Shown here: in pieces, positions 50,711 through 59,629 of the stretch
Layout of the letters: each line of letters starts with the position of its first letter
Position numbering within the stretch: the first letter of the stretch is position 1
The notes under the pieces: generated by a model
Seen by the model: only the letters and a program-made list of their open reading frames with translations
Told to the model about the DNA's origin: nothing
The model's database searches: none
Position numbers and translations under genes: made by a program
Source: Streptacidiphilus sp. ASG 303
GTDB taxonomy: Bacteria; Actinomycetota; Actinomycetes; Streptomycetales; Streptomycetaceae
DNA: 64,000 bases
Direction: 5' to 3'
Assembly (NCBI RefSeq): GCF_020991365.1
Contig: NZ_JAJLRA010000006.1
Span: 1-64,000, forward strand

Positions 50711-50909
50711 GCCCGGCCCCTGCGCGATCCCGGACCGCCGCCCCGGCGGCTTTCCGCGGTCTTCCCGGGGATTGCGGCCCGTGACGGTTCGTGTCCGGAC
50801 GGGAACGCGTCCACGGGGGTTCGCCGTCCCGGATGCGGGCAGCAGAACGACGGGTCGGAAAGCGATTCGTGGTCGCGGCGGAACGCGTGCTACGGTTGGG
50901 ACACAACGA

Positions 50910-50983
50910 CGCGGGGTGGAGCAGCTCGGTAGCTCGCTGGGCTCATAACCCAGAGGTCGCAGGTTCAAATCCTGTCCCCGCTA
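50910..50983 (+). tRNA. initiator tRNA-fMet (CAT), copy 3
   Basis: Identical to the other two copies, 317 bases after copy 2. Its upstream block (GGAAAGCGATTCGTG and GCGGCGGAACGCGTGCTACG) matches that of copy 2 closely, pointing to a later duplication of that unit. Its terminator differs from the first two. Confidence 0.97.
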
Positions 50984-50989
50984 CTGCGT

Positions 50990-51033
50990 CAGAAGGGCCC
51001 GCAGCCGATCAGGCTGCGGGCCCTTCTGCTTTC
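50990..51033 (+). terminator. terminator of initiator tRNA copy 3
   Basis: CAGAAGGGCCCGCAGCC and its perfect complement form a 17-bp stem around GATCA, followed by CTTTCC. It is unlike the terminators of copies 1 and 2. Confidence 0.9.
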
Positions 51034-51249
51034 CGCCGGAGGCGTCCCCCCGTCTCCGGGCCGCGCCCCGGTGCTCCGCCGACGGGGCGCCGACGCGGCG
51101 CCGGCGGGGCCCGCGCGGGCCGCCCCGTCGGACCCGGCGACACGCCGACGGGGTTTGTGGAGTTGATCTGTCGGGAAGTCGATAAAACGCTGAAGTAACA
51201 TCAGGTCCTGCGGTATACCAGGTGTACGCGGCTTCCGGGTGGTGCGACG

Positions 51250-53331
51250 ATGAGCGGCATGGGGGAGGGTGCAGAGGTTTTGAAGGGTCAGGTGCGTACG
51301 CCTGCAGGCGGATCGGGCTCACTGCTCCACCGCCTCGCGGACACGCTCGCCGCCGTCTTCGCCGACCACGCCGACGACAGCCCCTCGGGGGCGCTGCCCG
51401 CCCAGCGCTCCGGCGTGCACTCCCTGGTCGACCTCCAGGTCCCGCAGGCCGTCGCCCTCCTGGCCCCGCCCCGCAGCCCCCTGTCCGGCCGCGCCGCCGC
51501 CCTCCCGGCGGCGGACCCCGCTGGCGCGGACCTCCCGGCGGACCGCGCCGCAGGCCCGGCCGCCGACCCCGCAGACCTTCCGGACGGCCCCGCGGAGGAC
51601 GACGGCGGCCCGCTGCCGGGGCCCGGCACCGCCGACCGGTCCGCGTCCGCCGCCGGCTTCGAGGCCGCCCTCGCCGCCCGGGAGGAGGCGGCCCTGGAGG
51701 CCCGCTACCGCGGTGCCGCGGCGGCGGGCGACCCCGGCGCCGCCAGCCTGCTCGGCGCCCTGCTGCTGCGCCGCGGCGACCTGGAGGAGGCCGAGCCCCA
51801 CCTGAGGCGCGCCGCCGCCGCGGGCCTGCGGCCCGCCGCCAACAACCTCGGCGTCCTGCTCCACCGGCGCGGCCTGCGCGAGGAGGCCGCCCAGTGGTGG
51901 CGGCAGGCGGCCGTCGCCGGGAGCGCGCCCGCCGCGCACGCCCTCGGCCTGCACCTGCGCGACCACGGCGACGAGTCGGGCGCCGAGTACTGGCTGCACT
52001 CCGCCGCCGACCAGGGGCACCCGCTGGGCGCCTACGCGCTCGCCGACCTGCTGGAGCACCGCCGCGACGTCCGCGCCGAGCGCTGGTTCCGCGCCGCCGC
52101 CGAGGCGGGGCACCGCGAGGCGTCGTACCGGCTCGCCCGGATGCGGGAGGCGGCGGGGGACAAGGAGACCGCCGGGACCTGGTACCGCACCGCCGCCGCC
52201 CGCGGCCACGCCCGCGCCGCCCTGCGGCTGGGTGTGCTGCTGGAGGAGCGTGGCGAGCGGGACGAGGCGGCCCGCTGGTACCGGCAGTCGGCCGGCGGCG
52301 GCGAGCCCCGGGCCGCCTGCGCCCTCGGCTTCCTGCTGCGCGACTCCGGCGACACCGCCGCCGCGGCCGACTGGTGGCGGCAGGCGGCCGAGGGCGGGGA
52401 CGGCAACGCCGCCAACGCGCTCGGGGCCCTGCACGCCGAACGGGGTGAGACGGCCCTCGCCGAGCGCTGGTACCGCGCCGCACTGGACGCGGGCGACCAC
52501 AACGGCGCCTTCAACCTCGGCCTGCTGTGCGCCGCGGCCGGCCGCGGGGCGCAGGCCGAGCAGTGGTACCGGCGGGCGGCCTACGCCGGCCACCGTGAGG
52601 CGTGCAACGCCCTCGCCGTGCTGCTCCTCCAGCGCGACGACCCCTCCGGCGCCCTGCCCTGGTTCTCCAAGGCCGCCGAGGCGGGCAGCGTCGACGCGGC
52701 CTTCAACCTGGGCATCCTGCACGCCGCCCGCGGCGACCAGCACGAGGCCCAGGAGTGGTACGCCCGGGCGGCGGCCGAGGGCCACGGCGAGGCCGCCCTG
52801 CAGCTCGCCGTCGCCAGGGAGCGGCGCGGCGACCTGGACGCCGCGGAGCACCGCTACCGGCAGGCCGCCGGGGCGGGCTCGGCCGAGGCGGCCTTCCGGC
52901 TGGCCTCGCTGCTGGAGCGGCAGGGCGGCGACGACGACGAGGCGGCCCGCTGGTACGAGGCCGCCGCCGAGGGCGGCCACAGCCGCGCGCAGGTGCGGAT
53001 GGGCGTGCGGGCGGCGGCGCAGGGCGACGTGGACGCCGCGGAGGGCTGGTACCGGAGGGCGGCGGAGGCCGGGAGCCGCAGCGCGGCGTTCAACCTCGGC
53101 CTGCTGCTCGCCCGCGAGGGCGCGGAGGCGGCGGCGGCGCTCTGGTACACCCGGGCCGCCGACGCGGGCCACGGCCGGGCCGCACTGCGGCTGGCGCTGG
53201 CGGCCGTGCGGCGCGGGGACCTCGCGCAGGCCCGGAACTGGTGCCGGAGGGCGGCGGAGGCCGGGCCGGCCGAGGTGGCGGAGCGGGCTGGGCGCCTGCT
53301 GGAGGCGCTGGACGCCGAGCTGACCGCCTGA
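51250..53331 (+). CDS. Sel1/TPR-repeat protein
   Basis: 693 residues. After a Pro/Ala-rich region of about 150, roughly 14 units of 34-36 residues follow, each with the pattern A..WYR.AA.AG...A...LG.LL, for example AARWYRQSAGGGEPRAACAL and AEQWYRRAAYAGHREACNAL. This solenoid binds partner proteins and has no catalytic motif. There is no signal peptide, so it is cytoplasmic. The ATG at 51250 lacks a good ribosome site; later starts such as the TTG near 51283 are possible. Partner unknown. Confidence 0.88.
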   Translation: MSGMGEGAEVLKGQVRTPAGGSGSLLHRLADTLAAVFADHADDSPSGALPAQRSGVHSLVDLQVPQAVALLAPPRSPLSGRAAALPAADPAGADLPADRAAGPAADPADLPDGPAEDDGGPLPGPGTADRSASAAGFEAALAAREEAALEARYRGAAAAGDPGAASLLGALLLRRGDLEEAEPHLRRAAAAGLRPAANNLGVLLHRRGLREEAAQWWRQAAVAGSAPAAHALGLHLRDHGDESGAEYWLHSAADQGHPLGAYALADLLEHRRDVRAERWFRAAAEAGHREASYRLARMREAAGDKETAGTWYRTAAARGHARAALRLGVLLEERGERDEAARWYRQSAGGGEPRAACALGFLLRDSGDTAAAADWWRQAAEGGDGNAANALGALHAERGETALAERWYRAALDAGDHNGAFNLGLLCAAAGRGAQAEQWYRRAAYAGHREACNALAVLLLQRDDPSGALPWFSKAAEAGSVDAAFNLGILHAARGDQHEAQEWYARAAAEGHGEAALQLAVARERRGDLDAAEHRYRQAAGAGSAEAAFRLASLLERQGGDDDEAARWYEAAAEGGHSRAQVRMGVRAAAQGDVDAAEGWYRRAAEAGSRSAAFNLGLLLAREGAEAAAALWYTRAADAGHGRAALRLALAAVRRGDLAQARNWCRRAAEAGPAEVAERAGRLLEALDAELTA

Positions 53332-53437
53332 CCCGCGGACGGGCACGGGCCCTCCGGGTCCCGCCCCGGGAGGGGTGGGCGTCCGGCCCCGGTGGGCCGG
53401 CGGACCGGTGCCGTCCCGGCGGTCTCCCGGGCCGTGC

Positions 53438-53860
53438 TCAGGCGGCGGTGGCGCTGCAGTCGGGGCAGGTGCCCCGGTAGGTCACCTCGACGTCGGAGAC
53501 GGTGAAGCCGAACCGCTCGCCGGCCGGCAGGGCGGCCAGCGGGTCGCCGACCGGGTGCACGTCGCGGATCGTCCCGCAGTGCGAGCAGACCAGGTGCTGG
53601 TGTGCGTGGTGGGCGTTGGGGTCGTAGCGCCGGGCCCGGCCGTCGGTGCTGACCTCCAGCACCTCGCCCAGGGTCACCAGCTCGCCGAGGGTGTTGTAGA
53701 CGGTGGCCCGGCTGATCTCCGGCAGCAGCCGCGCGGCCCGCGCGTGGACCTCGTCCGCGGTCAGGTGGACGTGGTCGCCGTCGAGCACCTCGGCGACGAC
53801 CCTCCGCTGGGCGGTGAGCCGCCAGCCGCGGGTGCGCAGTCGTTCCAGGAGGTCGCTCAT
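53438..53860 (-). CDS. Fur-family metal/peroxide-responsive regulator
   Basis: 140 residues. Winged helix: RLRTRGWRLTAQRRVVAEVL and EISRATVYNTLGELVTLGEV. The regulatory metal site includes DPNAHHAHQHLVCSHCGTIRDV, and a structural zinc is held by CSHC plus CPDC near the end. Whether it senses iron, zinc or peroxide cannot be told from this. A -10 TATCCT six bases before the ATG predicts a leaderless message. A 9-base direct repeat lies just upstream, possibly its operator. Confidence 0.9.
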   Translation of the reverse strand: MSDLLERLRTRGWRLTAQRRVVAEVLDGDHVHLTADEVHARAARLLPEISRATVYNTLGELVTLGEVLEVSTDGRARRYDPNAHHAHQHLVCSHCGTIRDVHPVGDPLAALPAGERFGFTVSDVEVTYRGTCPDCSATAA

Positions 53861-53866
53861 TCCGTC

Positions 53867-53872
53867 AGGATA
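53867..53872 (-). promoter_or_regulatory. -10 element of the fur-type gene
   Basis: On the minus strand TATCCT lies six bases before the ATG at 53860; TTACGG 17 bases further up could be the -35. The message would be leaderless. Confidence 0.5.
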
Positions 53873-53901
53873 CCAGGGGATGTCCGAACCCGTAATATGT
53901 C

Positions 53902-53927
53902 GTGAATTGGTCATGATAGTGAATTGG
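53902..53927 (-). promoter_or_regulatory. direct repeat upstream of the fur-type gene
   Basis: CCAATTCAC (minus strand) occurs twice with a 17-base period, in an AT-rich patch unlike its surroundings. It lies 40-67 bases upstream of the start. It may bind the Fur protein or an activator. Confidence 0.45.
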
Positions 53928-53929
53928 AC

Positions 53930-54210
53930 TTTGTCCATGTCGTGGTCCGGGGGCCCGATCGCGATGGTGATCGGGATCGCGCGCCGTGGCGGCCCGACCC
54001 CGCGGAACCGCTCCGGTGGCGGCCCGGGACGGACCCGGGCCGCCCTCGCCGCCGGGGCGGACGCTTCCGCCGCGCACGGCCGGAACCCCGGGCGGCGGGT
54101 CCGGCTCGGAGGGTTCGGGCCGGCGGCGGGTTCGGGCCGGACGCCGATCGCGCGGGACGGGGATCGGGCCGGCGGGGGATCGGGCCGGCGGGGGATCGGG
54201 CCGGAGGGGT
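53930..54210. other. intergenic region, no gene supported
   Basis: GC-rich sequence between the fur-type and CBS genes. Its right end is the 16-base triplicate repeat at 54162-54209. Open frames exist on both strands but none has codon-position bias or a family match I trust. Confidence 0.5.
54162..54209. repeat. 16-bp tandem repeat, three copies
   Basis: GATCGGGCCGGCGGGG twice exactly, then once with one change (GGAGGGG). It abuts the stop codon of the CBS gene. Confidence 0.9.
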
Positions 54211-54627
54211 TCAGGCCGGGACGGCTGCGGCGGACCCGGGGGCCGCCGTGCGGCCCGCCCCGACCCAGCAGCGCAGGACGTCCCGCACCGAGATGATGCC
54301 GGCGACCCCTCCGCCGTCGAGCACCACCAGGTGGCGGAAGCCGCCCCGCACCATGGCGGCGGCGGCTTGGTCGAGGGTCCACTCGGGGCCGGCGAAGACG
54401 ACGTCGGTGGTCACGTGGGCGTGGGCGGTCTCCAGGTCGGGGTCCTGGCCGCGGCCGAGGGCGTTGAGGACGTCCCGCTCGGTGAGGATGCCGATCCCGC
54501 AGGTGTCGGGGTCGAGGACGACGGCGGCGCCGATGCGGCGCCCCGACATCAGGCGTGCGGCGTGGCGGAGGGTGTGGGCGGGGCCGATGGTGAGCACCAC
54601 CGGACTCATGGCGTCGCGGACGAGCAC
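54211..54627 (-). CDS. CBS-domain pair protein
   Basis: 138 residues, two CBS domains and little else: LVRDAMSPVVLTIGPAHTLR, AAVVLDPDTCGIGILTERDV, then AHVTTDVVFAGPEWTLDQAA and GFRHLVVLDGGGVAGIISVRDV. CBS pairs bind adenine nucleotides and regulate partners. AGGAGG lies upstream of the GTG. Such stand-alone pairs are often dormancy/stress proteins in actinobacteria; the partner is unknown. An inverted repeat lies about 40 bases upstream. Confidence 0.92.
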   Translation of the reverse strand: MLVRDAMSPVVLTIGPAHTLRHAARLMSGRRIGAAVVLDPDTCGIGILTERDVLNALGRGQDPDLETAHAHVTTDVVFAGPEWTLDQAAAAMVRGGFRHLVVLDGGGVAGIISVRDVLRCWVGAGRTAAPGSAAAVPA

Positions 54628-54665
54628 GTGCGGACCACCTCCTGGGCAGGGGGGCGGGCGAGCTC

Positions 54666-54703
54666 GGGAATCCCTTCACACATTCACAAGCTCCGGGATT
54701 CCC
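54666..54703. promoter_or_regulatory. inverted repeat upstream of the CBS gene
   Basis: GGGAATCCC and its exact complement GGGATTCCC are 20 bases apart, with TTCACA repeats between and after them. It lies 39-76 bases before the CBS start. The arms resemble a SigR -35 (GGGAAT), but no GTT is 18 bases away, so I treat it as an operator candidate. Confidence 0.5.
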
Positions 54704-54921
54704 ATGTTCACATGCCCGTACCGCCCTGACCAGAGGGCCGGACGGAACCGGGGGAATCCGGCACCCCGGACGGTGCGCGGTGCCGTCCGCGGTCCGCCCG
54801 GCGGCGTCCGTGCCCGGCGTGCGCGCCGGCCGCGCCCGCACGGACGAGCCGTCACGCGCCGGTGTTCACGCGCCCGTGCCCGTGCGCCCGTTTCCGCGCG
54901 CCCGTTTCCGCGCGCCCGCCG

Positions 54922-55716
54922 TCAGACGCTCAGCCGGGACAGCAGCTCCCCGTGCAGGATCCCGTTGGAGGCCGCCGCGTCCGCGCCCCCGGGCCCGTCC
55001 ACCCCGTCCAGGCCGGTGAAGCGGCCGCCCGCCTCCTGCACCACGATGCAGGGCGCCGCCATGTCCCACAGCGACAGCTCCGGCTCCGCCGCGATGTCCA
55101 CCGCCCCCTCGGCCACCATCATGTAGGACCAGAAGTCGCCGTAGGCGCGGGTCCGCCAGCAGGACCGGGTGAGGTCGAGGAAGGGCTCCAGCCGTCCGCG
55201 CTCCTCCCAGCCCGACAGCGAGGAGTACGAGAACGAGGCGTCCTCCAGCCGCGACACCCCGGAGACGTGGATCCGGCTCGCCCGGGTCAGGTCCCGCCCG
55301 GTGTAGGCGCCCGCCCCCCGGGCCGCCCACCAGCGGCGGCCCAGCGCCGGTGCGGAGACGATGCCGACCACCGGCTGCTCGCCGTCCGGCCCCAGCTCCA
55401 GCAGGGCGATCAGGGTGGCCCAGACCGGCACGCCGCGCACGTAGTTCTTGGTGCCGTCGATCGGGTCGATCACCCAGCGGCGGGGCCCGGTGCCCCGCCG
55501 CCCGAACTCCTCGCCCATCACGGCGTCGCGCGGCCGGGCGCGCTGCAGGACGCCGGCCACCAGTTCCTCGGCCGCCTTGTCGGCGTCGCTGACCGGCGTG
55601 AGGTCCGGCTTGGTCTCCACCTCCAGGTCGAGGGCCCGGAAGCGCTCCAGGGTGACGGAGTCGGCCGAGTCGGCGAGGACGTGGGCGAGGCGGAGGTCGT
55701 CGTGGTAGTCCGGCAT
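54922..55716 (-). CDS. hisN: histidinol-phosphatase, inositol monophosphatase family (HisN)
   Basis: 264 residues. Metal-binding motifs of the IMPase fold: [43 protein letters not shown] and [16 protein letters not shown]. The NYVRG after the DGTK motif is typical of actinobacterial HisN, which removes phosphate from histidinol phosphate in histidine synthesis. I chose the ATG at 55716 because TACGGT lies six bases upstream, implying a leaderless message. It is divergent from a MarR gene. Confidence 0.85.
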   Translation of the reverse strand: MPDYHDDLRLAHVLADSADSVTLERFRALDLEVETKPDLTPVSDADKAAEELVAGVLQRARPRDAVMGEEFGRRGTGPRRWVIDPIDGTKNYVRGVPVWATLIALLELGPDGEQPVVGIVSAPALGRRWWAARGAGAYTGRDLTRASRIHVSGVSRLEDASFSYSSLSGWEERGRLEPFLDLTRSCWRTRAYGDFWSYMMVAEGAVDIAAEPELSLWDMAAPCIVVQEAGGRFTGLDGVDGPGGADAAASNGILHGELLSRLSV

Positions 55717-55722
55717 GGCCTC

Positions 55723-55728
55723 ACCGTA
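55723..55728 (-). promoter_or_regulatory. -10 element, leaderless hisN transcript
   Basis: On the minus strand TACGGT lies six bases before the hisN ATG. Confidence 0.5.
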
Positions 55729-55840
55729 GCCACCCGCGCGCCCGCGGGTCACCTCGGCTCGCGCGCGGTGCGCCCCGGCTCGTGCGCCCGGCGGATGCGG
55801 ACCCGTCCGATCGGGGGGTCCGGACGGGGCCCCGCATGGC

Positions 55841-55852
55841 TACTGTGGCCCC
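55841..55852 (+). promoter_or_regulatory. -10 element, leaderless marR-type transcript
   Basis: TACTGT (55841-55846) lies six bases before the ATG at 55853. No ribosome site is present. Confidence 0.5.
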
Positions 55853-56356
55853 ATGGGACAGCGGGCAGCGGGACCGGCCGCCGGCGGCGCGGCCGCCACG
55901 GACATCTCCGACCACGAGCTGGTGACCCTCTACGGGCTGCTGCTGGAGGGGTGCGTCCGCACCGAGCGCCGGGTGCGCGTCGAGCGGGTGGCGGGGGTGG
56001 ACCTGCCCGGTCCCTGGTTCGAGGTGCTGGTCAGACTGCTGCGCACCCCCGGCCGCCGGCTGCCGATGACGCGGCTGGCCCACGACGTCTCCCTCACCAG
56101 CGGCGGCTTCACCAAGCTTGCCGACCGGATGGCTGCGGCGGGCCTGATCGACCGTCAGCCCTGCCCCGGCGACCGCCGGGTCACCTACACGGTGCTCACC
56201 CCGCGCGGCGCGCGGCTCGCCGAGGAGGGGCACCGCCGCCACGCGGCCCTGCTGCGGCGGCACTTCCTGGCCCCGCTGGGGGCGGACCGCGCCGACCAGC
56301 TGGCCGCGCTCATGCAGGTGCTGAGGGACGCCAACAGCGACCCCGGCGAGGAGTGA
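55853..56356 (+). CDS. MarR-family transcriptional regulator
   Basis: 167 residues. The winged-helix core reads VLVRLLRTPGRRLPMTRLAH, DVSLTSGGFTKLADRMAAAG, LIDRQPCPGDRRVTYTVLTP and GARLAEEGHRRHAALLRRHF. MarR proteins usually repress a nearby gene in response to phenolics or oxidants. The neighbours are hisN (divergent) and an SMR exporter (convergent), so the target may be elsewhere. A 17-base tandem repeat fills the gap after it. Confidence 0.9.
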   Translation: MGQRAAGPAAGGAAATDISDHELVTLYGLLLEGCVRTERRVRVERVAGVDLPGPWFEVLVRLLRTPGRRLPMTRLAHDVSLTSGGFTKLADRMAAAGLIDRQPCPGDRRVTYTVLTPRGARLAEEGHRRHAALLRRHFLAPLGADRADQLAALMQVLRDANSDPGEE

Positions 56357-56415
56357 GCCGCCCGGCCGGTCCGCCGGACCCGCGGCGCCGGCCCGCCGGG
56401 CCGGTCCGCCCGGTG

Positions 56416-56498
56416 CCCCGGCCCTCTCCGCGCCCCGGCCCTCTCCGCCCCCCGGCCCTCTCCGTGCCCCGGCCCCCTCCGCGCCCCGGCCCCCTCCG
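56416..56498. repeat. 17-bp tandem repeat, five copies
   Basis: Five copies of CCCCGGCCCTCTCCG plus two spacer bases; the last two copies have CCCCC in place of CCTCT. It lies between the convergent MarR and SMR genes. Confidence 0.85.
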
Positions 56499-56511
56499 CG
56501 CTCCCGCCCGC

Positions 56512-56835
56512 TCAGTGCGCGGTGCCGCTGAGCTGCAGGCCGACCGCCCCGGCCACGACCAGGGCGATCGAGACCAGCTTCAGCGTGTTCGTGCTCTCGC
56601 CGAGCCAGATCATGCCGTACGTGGCGCTGCCCGCCGCGCCGATCCCGGTCCAGACCGCGTACGCGGGACCGACCGGCAGGTGCTTGAGGGAGAGCGTGAG
56701 CAGGCCGAAGCTCGCCAGCGCGAAGCAGCAGAAGGCGACGGTGGGCCAGAGGCGGGAGAACCCGTCGCTGAGCTTGAGGCAGACCGCGAAGCCCGTCTCG
56801 AACAGGCCCGCGCAGACCACCAGCAGCCATGCCAT
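56512..56835 (-). CDS. SMR-family exporter, SugE/Gdx-like
   Basis: 107 residues with four membrane helices. MAWLLVVCAGLFETGFAVCL carries the essential Glu (residue 13) of small multidrug resistance pumps; LKLSDGFSRLWPT and AYAVWTGIGAAGSATYGMIW follow. The SDGF segment fits the SugE/Gdx subgroup, which exports guanidinium, better than broad EmrE pumps. It acts as a dual-topology dimer driven by protons. GGGGGA precedes the ATG. I looked for a guanidine riboswitch upstream and found none. Confidence 0.87.
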   Translation of the reverse strand: MAWLLVVCAGLFETGFAVCLKLSDGFSRLWPTVAFCCFALASFGLLTLSLKHLPVGPAYAVWTGIGAAGSATYGMIWLGESTNTLKLVSIALVVAGAVGLQLSGTAH

Positions 56836-57080
56836 GGACACATCCCCCAAGGTTCGGTTCCGGCCGACGTGCCGACGTGCGCGCCGCCGCACCCGCGGTT
56901 CCCATCCGTCCGGTGGCCGGTCTCCCCGCGGGCGCGGCGGCGGCCGACCGCCCGGAGGCGGCCGGCCGCGCGTCCGCTTACGGAGAGTATGCACGCCGGG
57001 GCGCCCCCGCGGCCGCCCGGCGTACGCGGCTCGTCCGCGGCCGGCCCGGCGGTGCCCGGCCGCGCGGGGGGAGGGGCGGG

Positions 57081-58136
57081 TCAGTCGTCCTCGCGGGTGT
57101 CGCGGGTGGCCAGCAGCCGCCGCAGCGAGTACAGCCGCGCCGGGTCGGCCTTGCCGGCCTCCACCCAGGCGTCCAGCGCGCAGTCCGGCTCGTCGTGGCT
57201 GCAGGCGCGCGGGCAGTCCGCGGTCCCCGGGTCCAGGTCGGGGAAGGCGTGGATCACCCGGGAGGGGTCCACGTGGGAGAGGCCGAAGGACCGGAAGCCG
57301 GGGGTGTCGATGACCCAGCCCGGCGCCAGGGCCCGCTTCGAGCCGGGCTTCGCCCCCGGCGGCGCGGGGAGCCGCAGCGCGAGCGCCGAGGTGGTGGTGT
57401 GCCGGCCGCGGCCGGTGACGGCGTTGACCTGCCCGGTGGCCCGCTGCCGGTCCGGGACCAGGCCGTTGACCAGGGTCGTCTTGCCGACGCCGGAGTGGCC
57501 GACGAAGACGGTGGCGCGGTCGCGCAGCAGCTCCCGGACCGTCTCGGCGTTCTCCTCGTCCAGGTCGTCGCGGCGGGTCACGACGTGGCGGATCCCCAGC
57601 GGCGCGTACACCTCCAGCAGCGGGTCGGCGGGCGCCAGGTCGGACTTGGTGAGGATGAGCAGCGGTTCCATCCCCGCGTCGTACGCCGCCACCAGGCAGC
57701 GGTCGATCAGCCGGGGCCGCGGCTCGGGGTCGGCGAGGGCGGTGACGATGGCGAGCTGGTCGGCGTTGGCCACCACCACCCGCTCGTACGGGTCGTCGTC
57801 GTCCGCGGTGCGCCGCAGCACCGACGTGCGGTCCTCGACCCGGACGATCCGGGCCAGGCTGTCGGGCTCGCCCGACAGGTCCCCGACGAGGGCCACCCGG
57901 TCGCCGACCACCACGCCCTTGCGGCCCAGCTCGCGGGCCTTCATCGCGGTGACCGACCGCTCCTGCCGGGTCCCGGCGTCCACCAGGCAGGTGAGCCGGC
58001 CCCGGTCCACGGTGAGGACCATCGCCTCGGCGGCGTCCTCGTGCTTGGGGCGGGTGCGGGTGCGGGGGCGCGAGCCCCGCCGTGCGGGGCGGGCCCGGAT
58101 GTCGTCCTCGTCGGAGTCCTTGCCGTAGCGGCGCAT
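57081..58136 (-). CDS. rsgA: ribosome small-subunit-dependent GTPase RsgA
   Basis: 351 residues. The G motifs are circularly permuted, as in RsgA: LTKSDLA (G4) precedes VFVGHSGVGKTTLVNGL (G1) and IDTPGFRSFG (G3). An OB-fold precedes them and a zinc site CPRACSHDEPDC follows. It checks maturation of the 30S subunit. The N-terminus is basic (RPARRGSRPRTRTRPKHED). It lies 75 bases after aroA on the same strand, so they may be cotranscribed. Confidence 0.93.
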   Translation of the reverse strand: MRRYGKDSDEDDIRARPARRGSRPRTRTRPKHEDAAEAMVLTVDRGRLTCLVDAGTRQERSVTAMKARELGRKGVVVGDRVALVGDLSGEPDSLARIVRVEDRTSVLRRTADDDDPYERVVVANADQLAIVTALADPEPRPRLIDRCLVAAYDAGMEPLLILTKSDLAPADPLLEVYAPLGIRHVVTRRDDLDEENAETVRELLRDRATVFVGHSGVGKTTLVNGLVPDRQRATGQVNAVTGRGRHTTTSALALRLPAPPGAKPGSKRALAPGWVIDTPGFRSFGLSHVDPSRVIHAFPDLDPGTADCPRACSHDEPDCALDAWVEAGKADPARLYSLRRLLATRDTREDD

Positions 58137-58211
58137 GCGGGGTGTCAGGCCTTCGGGTCGTGCGGGTTCGGGCGGTTCGTCACGGGGGGTCCTCTGCCGG
58201 TGGGCGGGCGG

Positions 58212-59546
58212 TCAGGCGGTGGCCGGCGCGGCGGAACCGGCCAGCATGGCGGTCCACAGGCCGGGGAAGTCGGGGAGGGTCTTGCCGGTGGTGGCGACGT
58301 CCTCCACCTGCACGCCGGGCACGGCCAGGCCGAGCACGGCGGCGGCGGTGGCCAGCCGGTGGTCCTCGTAGGTGCGGAAGACGCCGCCGTGCAGCGGGCG
58401 GGGGCGGATCCGCAGGCCGTCCGCGGTCTCGGTGACGTCGCCGCCCAGCCCGTTCAGCTCCTTGGCGAGCGCCGCCAGGCGGTCGGTCTCGTGCAGCCGC
58501 AGGTGGGCGATGCCGTACAGGTGGGACTCGGAGTCGGCCAGCGCCGCCACCGCCGCGACCACGGGGGTGAGCTCGCCGACCTCGTGCAGGTCGGCCTCGA
58601 TGCCGAGGATCCGGCCGCCGCCGGTCATGGTCAGGCCCTCGTCGCCGATCCCGCAGGAGCCGCCCATGGCGGTGAGGATCTCCCGCAGGCGGTCGCCGGG
58701 CTGCGTGGTGCGCCGCGGCCAGTCGCGGACGGTGACCCGGCCGCCGGTGACCAGCGCCGCGGCCAGGAACGGCGCCGCGTTGGACAGATCGGGCTCGACG
58801 ACCAGGTCGCAGCCGAGCAGGGCGCCGGGGGTGACCCGCCAGACGTCGGCCTCGCCGCCGTCCTCGGGCGCGTCCACCTGCGCGCCGGCCGCCCGCAGCA
58901 TCTCCACCGTCATCCGGATGTGCGGCAGGGACGGCAGCGGCCCGCCGACGTGCCGCACCTCCAGGCCCTGGTTGTACCGGGCGCCGGAGAGCAGCAGCGC
59001 GCTGACGAACTGCGACGAGGAGGAGGCGTCCACGGTGACCGTGCCGCCGTCCAGGGCACCGGTGCCGTGCACGGTGAGCGGCAGGGCGCCGCGGCCCTCG
59101 TCGTCGATCCGCGCACCGAGGGCGCGCAGCGCGTCGATCACGCCGTGCAGCGGCCGCTCGTGGGAGCGGGGGTCCCCGTCGAAGTGGACCGGGCCGTCGG
59201 CCAGCACGGCGACCGGCGGCAGGAACCGCATCACGGTGCCCGCGTTGCCCACGTCCACCGAGGCCGGGCCGCGCAGGCCGGCCGGGATGACCCGCCAGGC
59301 GTCGCCGCCGCCGGTGCCGCCGGTGGCGTTGTTGACGGTGTCCTCGATGCCCACGCCCAGCGACCGCAGCGCGGACGCCATCAGCAGGGTGTCCCGGCTG
59401 CGCAGCGGGCGCCGGATCCAGCCGGGCTCCGAGGCGAGGGCGGCCAGCACCAGCGCGCGGTTGGTGACCGACTTGGAGCCGGGCACGGTGACGGTGGCGT
59501 CCACGGCGGAGGACGCGGTCGGGGCGGGCCAGAGGTCATCGGTCAT
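58212..59546 (-). CDS. aroA: 3-phosphoshikimate 1-carboxyvinyltransferase (EPSP synthase)
   Basis: 444 residues. Signatures: [75 protein letters not shown] and [14 protein letters not shown]. It joins phosphoenolpyruvate to shikimate-3-phosphate in the shikimate pathway. The ATG was chosen because TACGCT lies six bases upstream (leaderless). It precedes rsgA in the same direction, an arrangement seen in other Streptomyces. Confidence 0.95.
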   Translation of the reverse strand: MTDDLWPAPTASSAVDATVTVPGSKSVTNRALVLAALASEPGWIRRPLRSRDTLLMASALRSLGVGIEDTVNNATGGTGGGDAWRVIPAGLRGPASVDVGNAGTVMRFLPPVAVLADGPVHFDGDPRSHERPLHGVIDALRALGARIDDEGRGALPLTVHGTGALDGGTVTVDASSSSQFVSALLLSGARYNQGLEVRHVGGPLPSLPHIRMTVEMLRAAGAQVDAPEDGGEADVWRVTPGALLGCDLVVEPDLSNAAPFLAAALVTGGRVTVRDWPRRTTQPGDRLREILTAMGGSCGIGDEGLTMTGGGRILGIEADLHEVGELTPVVAAVAALADSESHLYGIAHLRLHETDRLAALAKELNGLGGDVTETADGLRIRPRPLHGGVFRTYEDHRLATAAAVLGLAVPGVQVEDVATTGKTLPDFPGLWTAMLAGSAAPATA

Positions 59547-59552
59547 GCCGCA

Positions 59553-59558
59553 AGCGTA
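59553..59558 (-). promoter_or_regulatory. -10 element, leaderless aroA transcript
   Basis: On the minus strand TACGCT lies six bases before the aroA ATG. Confidence 0.5.
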
Positions 59559-59629
59559 GAGGGTCCGGGCCCCGCGGCCCCCGAGCCGTCCGTCCGCCGG
59601 ACGGCGGGTCCGCGTCCCGGCGCCGCCCC

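Noticed and set aside
50227-50985. CRISPR array, because of three evenly spaced identical units
   Set aside because: The repeats are complete initiator tRNA genes with promoters and terminators, and no cas genes are near.
54661-54710. SigR promoter for the CBS gene on the minus strand
   Set aside because: GGGAAT is present but the bases 18 positions on read GTG, and neither 17 nor 19 spacing gives GTT.
56410-56505. CRISPR-like array of 17-bp repeats
   Set aside because: The units are directly adjacent with two-base gaps, no spacers exist, and the sequence is simple GC-rich repeat.
56836-57000. Guanidine riboswitch upstream of the SMR exporter
   Set aside because: I looked for the paired ACGR-loop hairpins of the mini-ykkC type and for ykkC-I features; only isolated GGACG strings were present, without proper stems.
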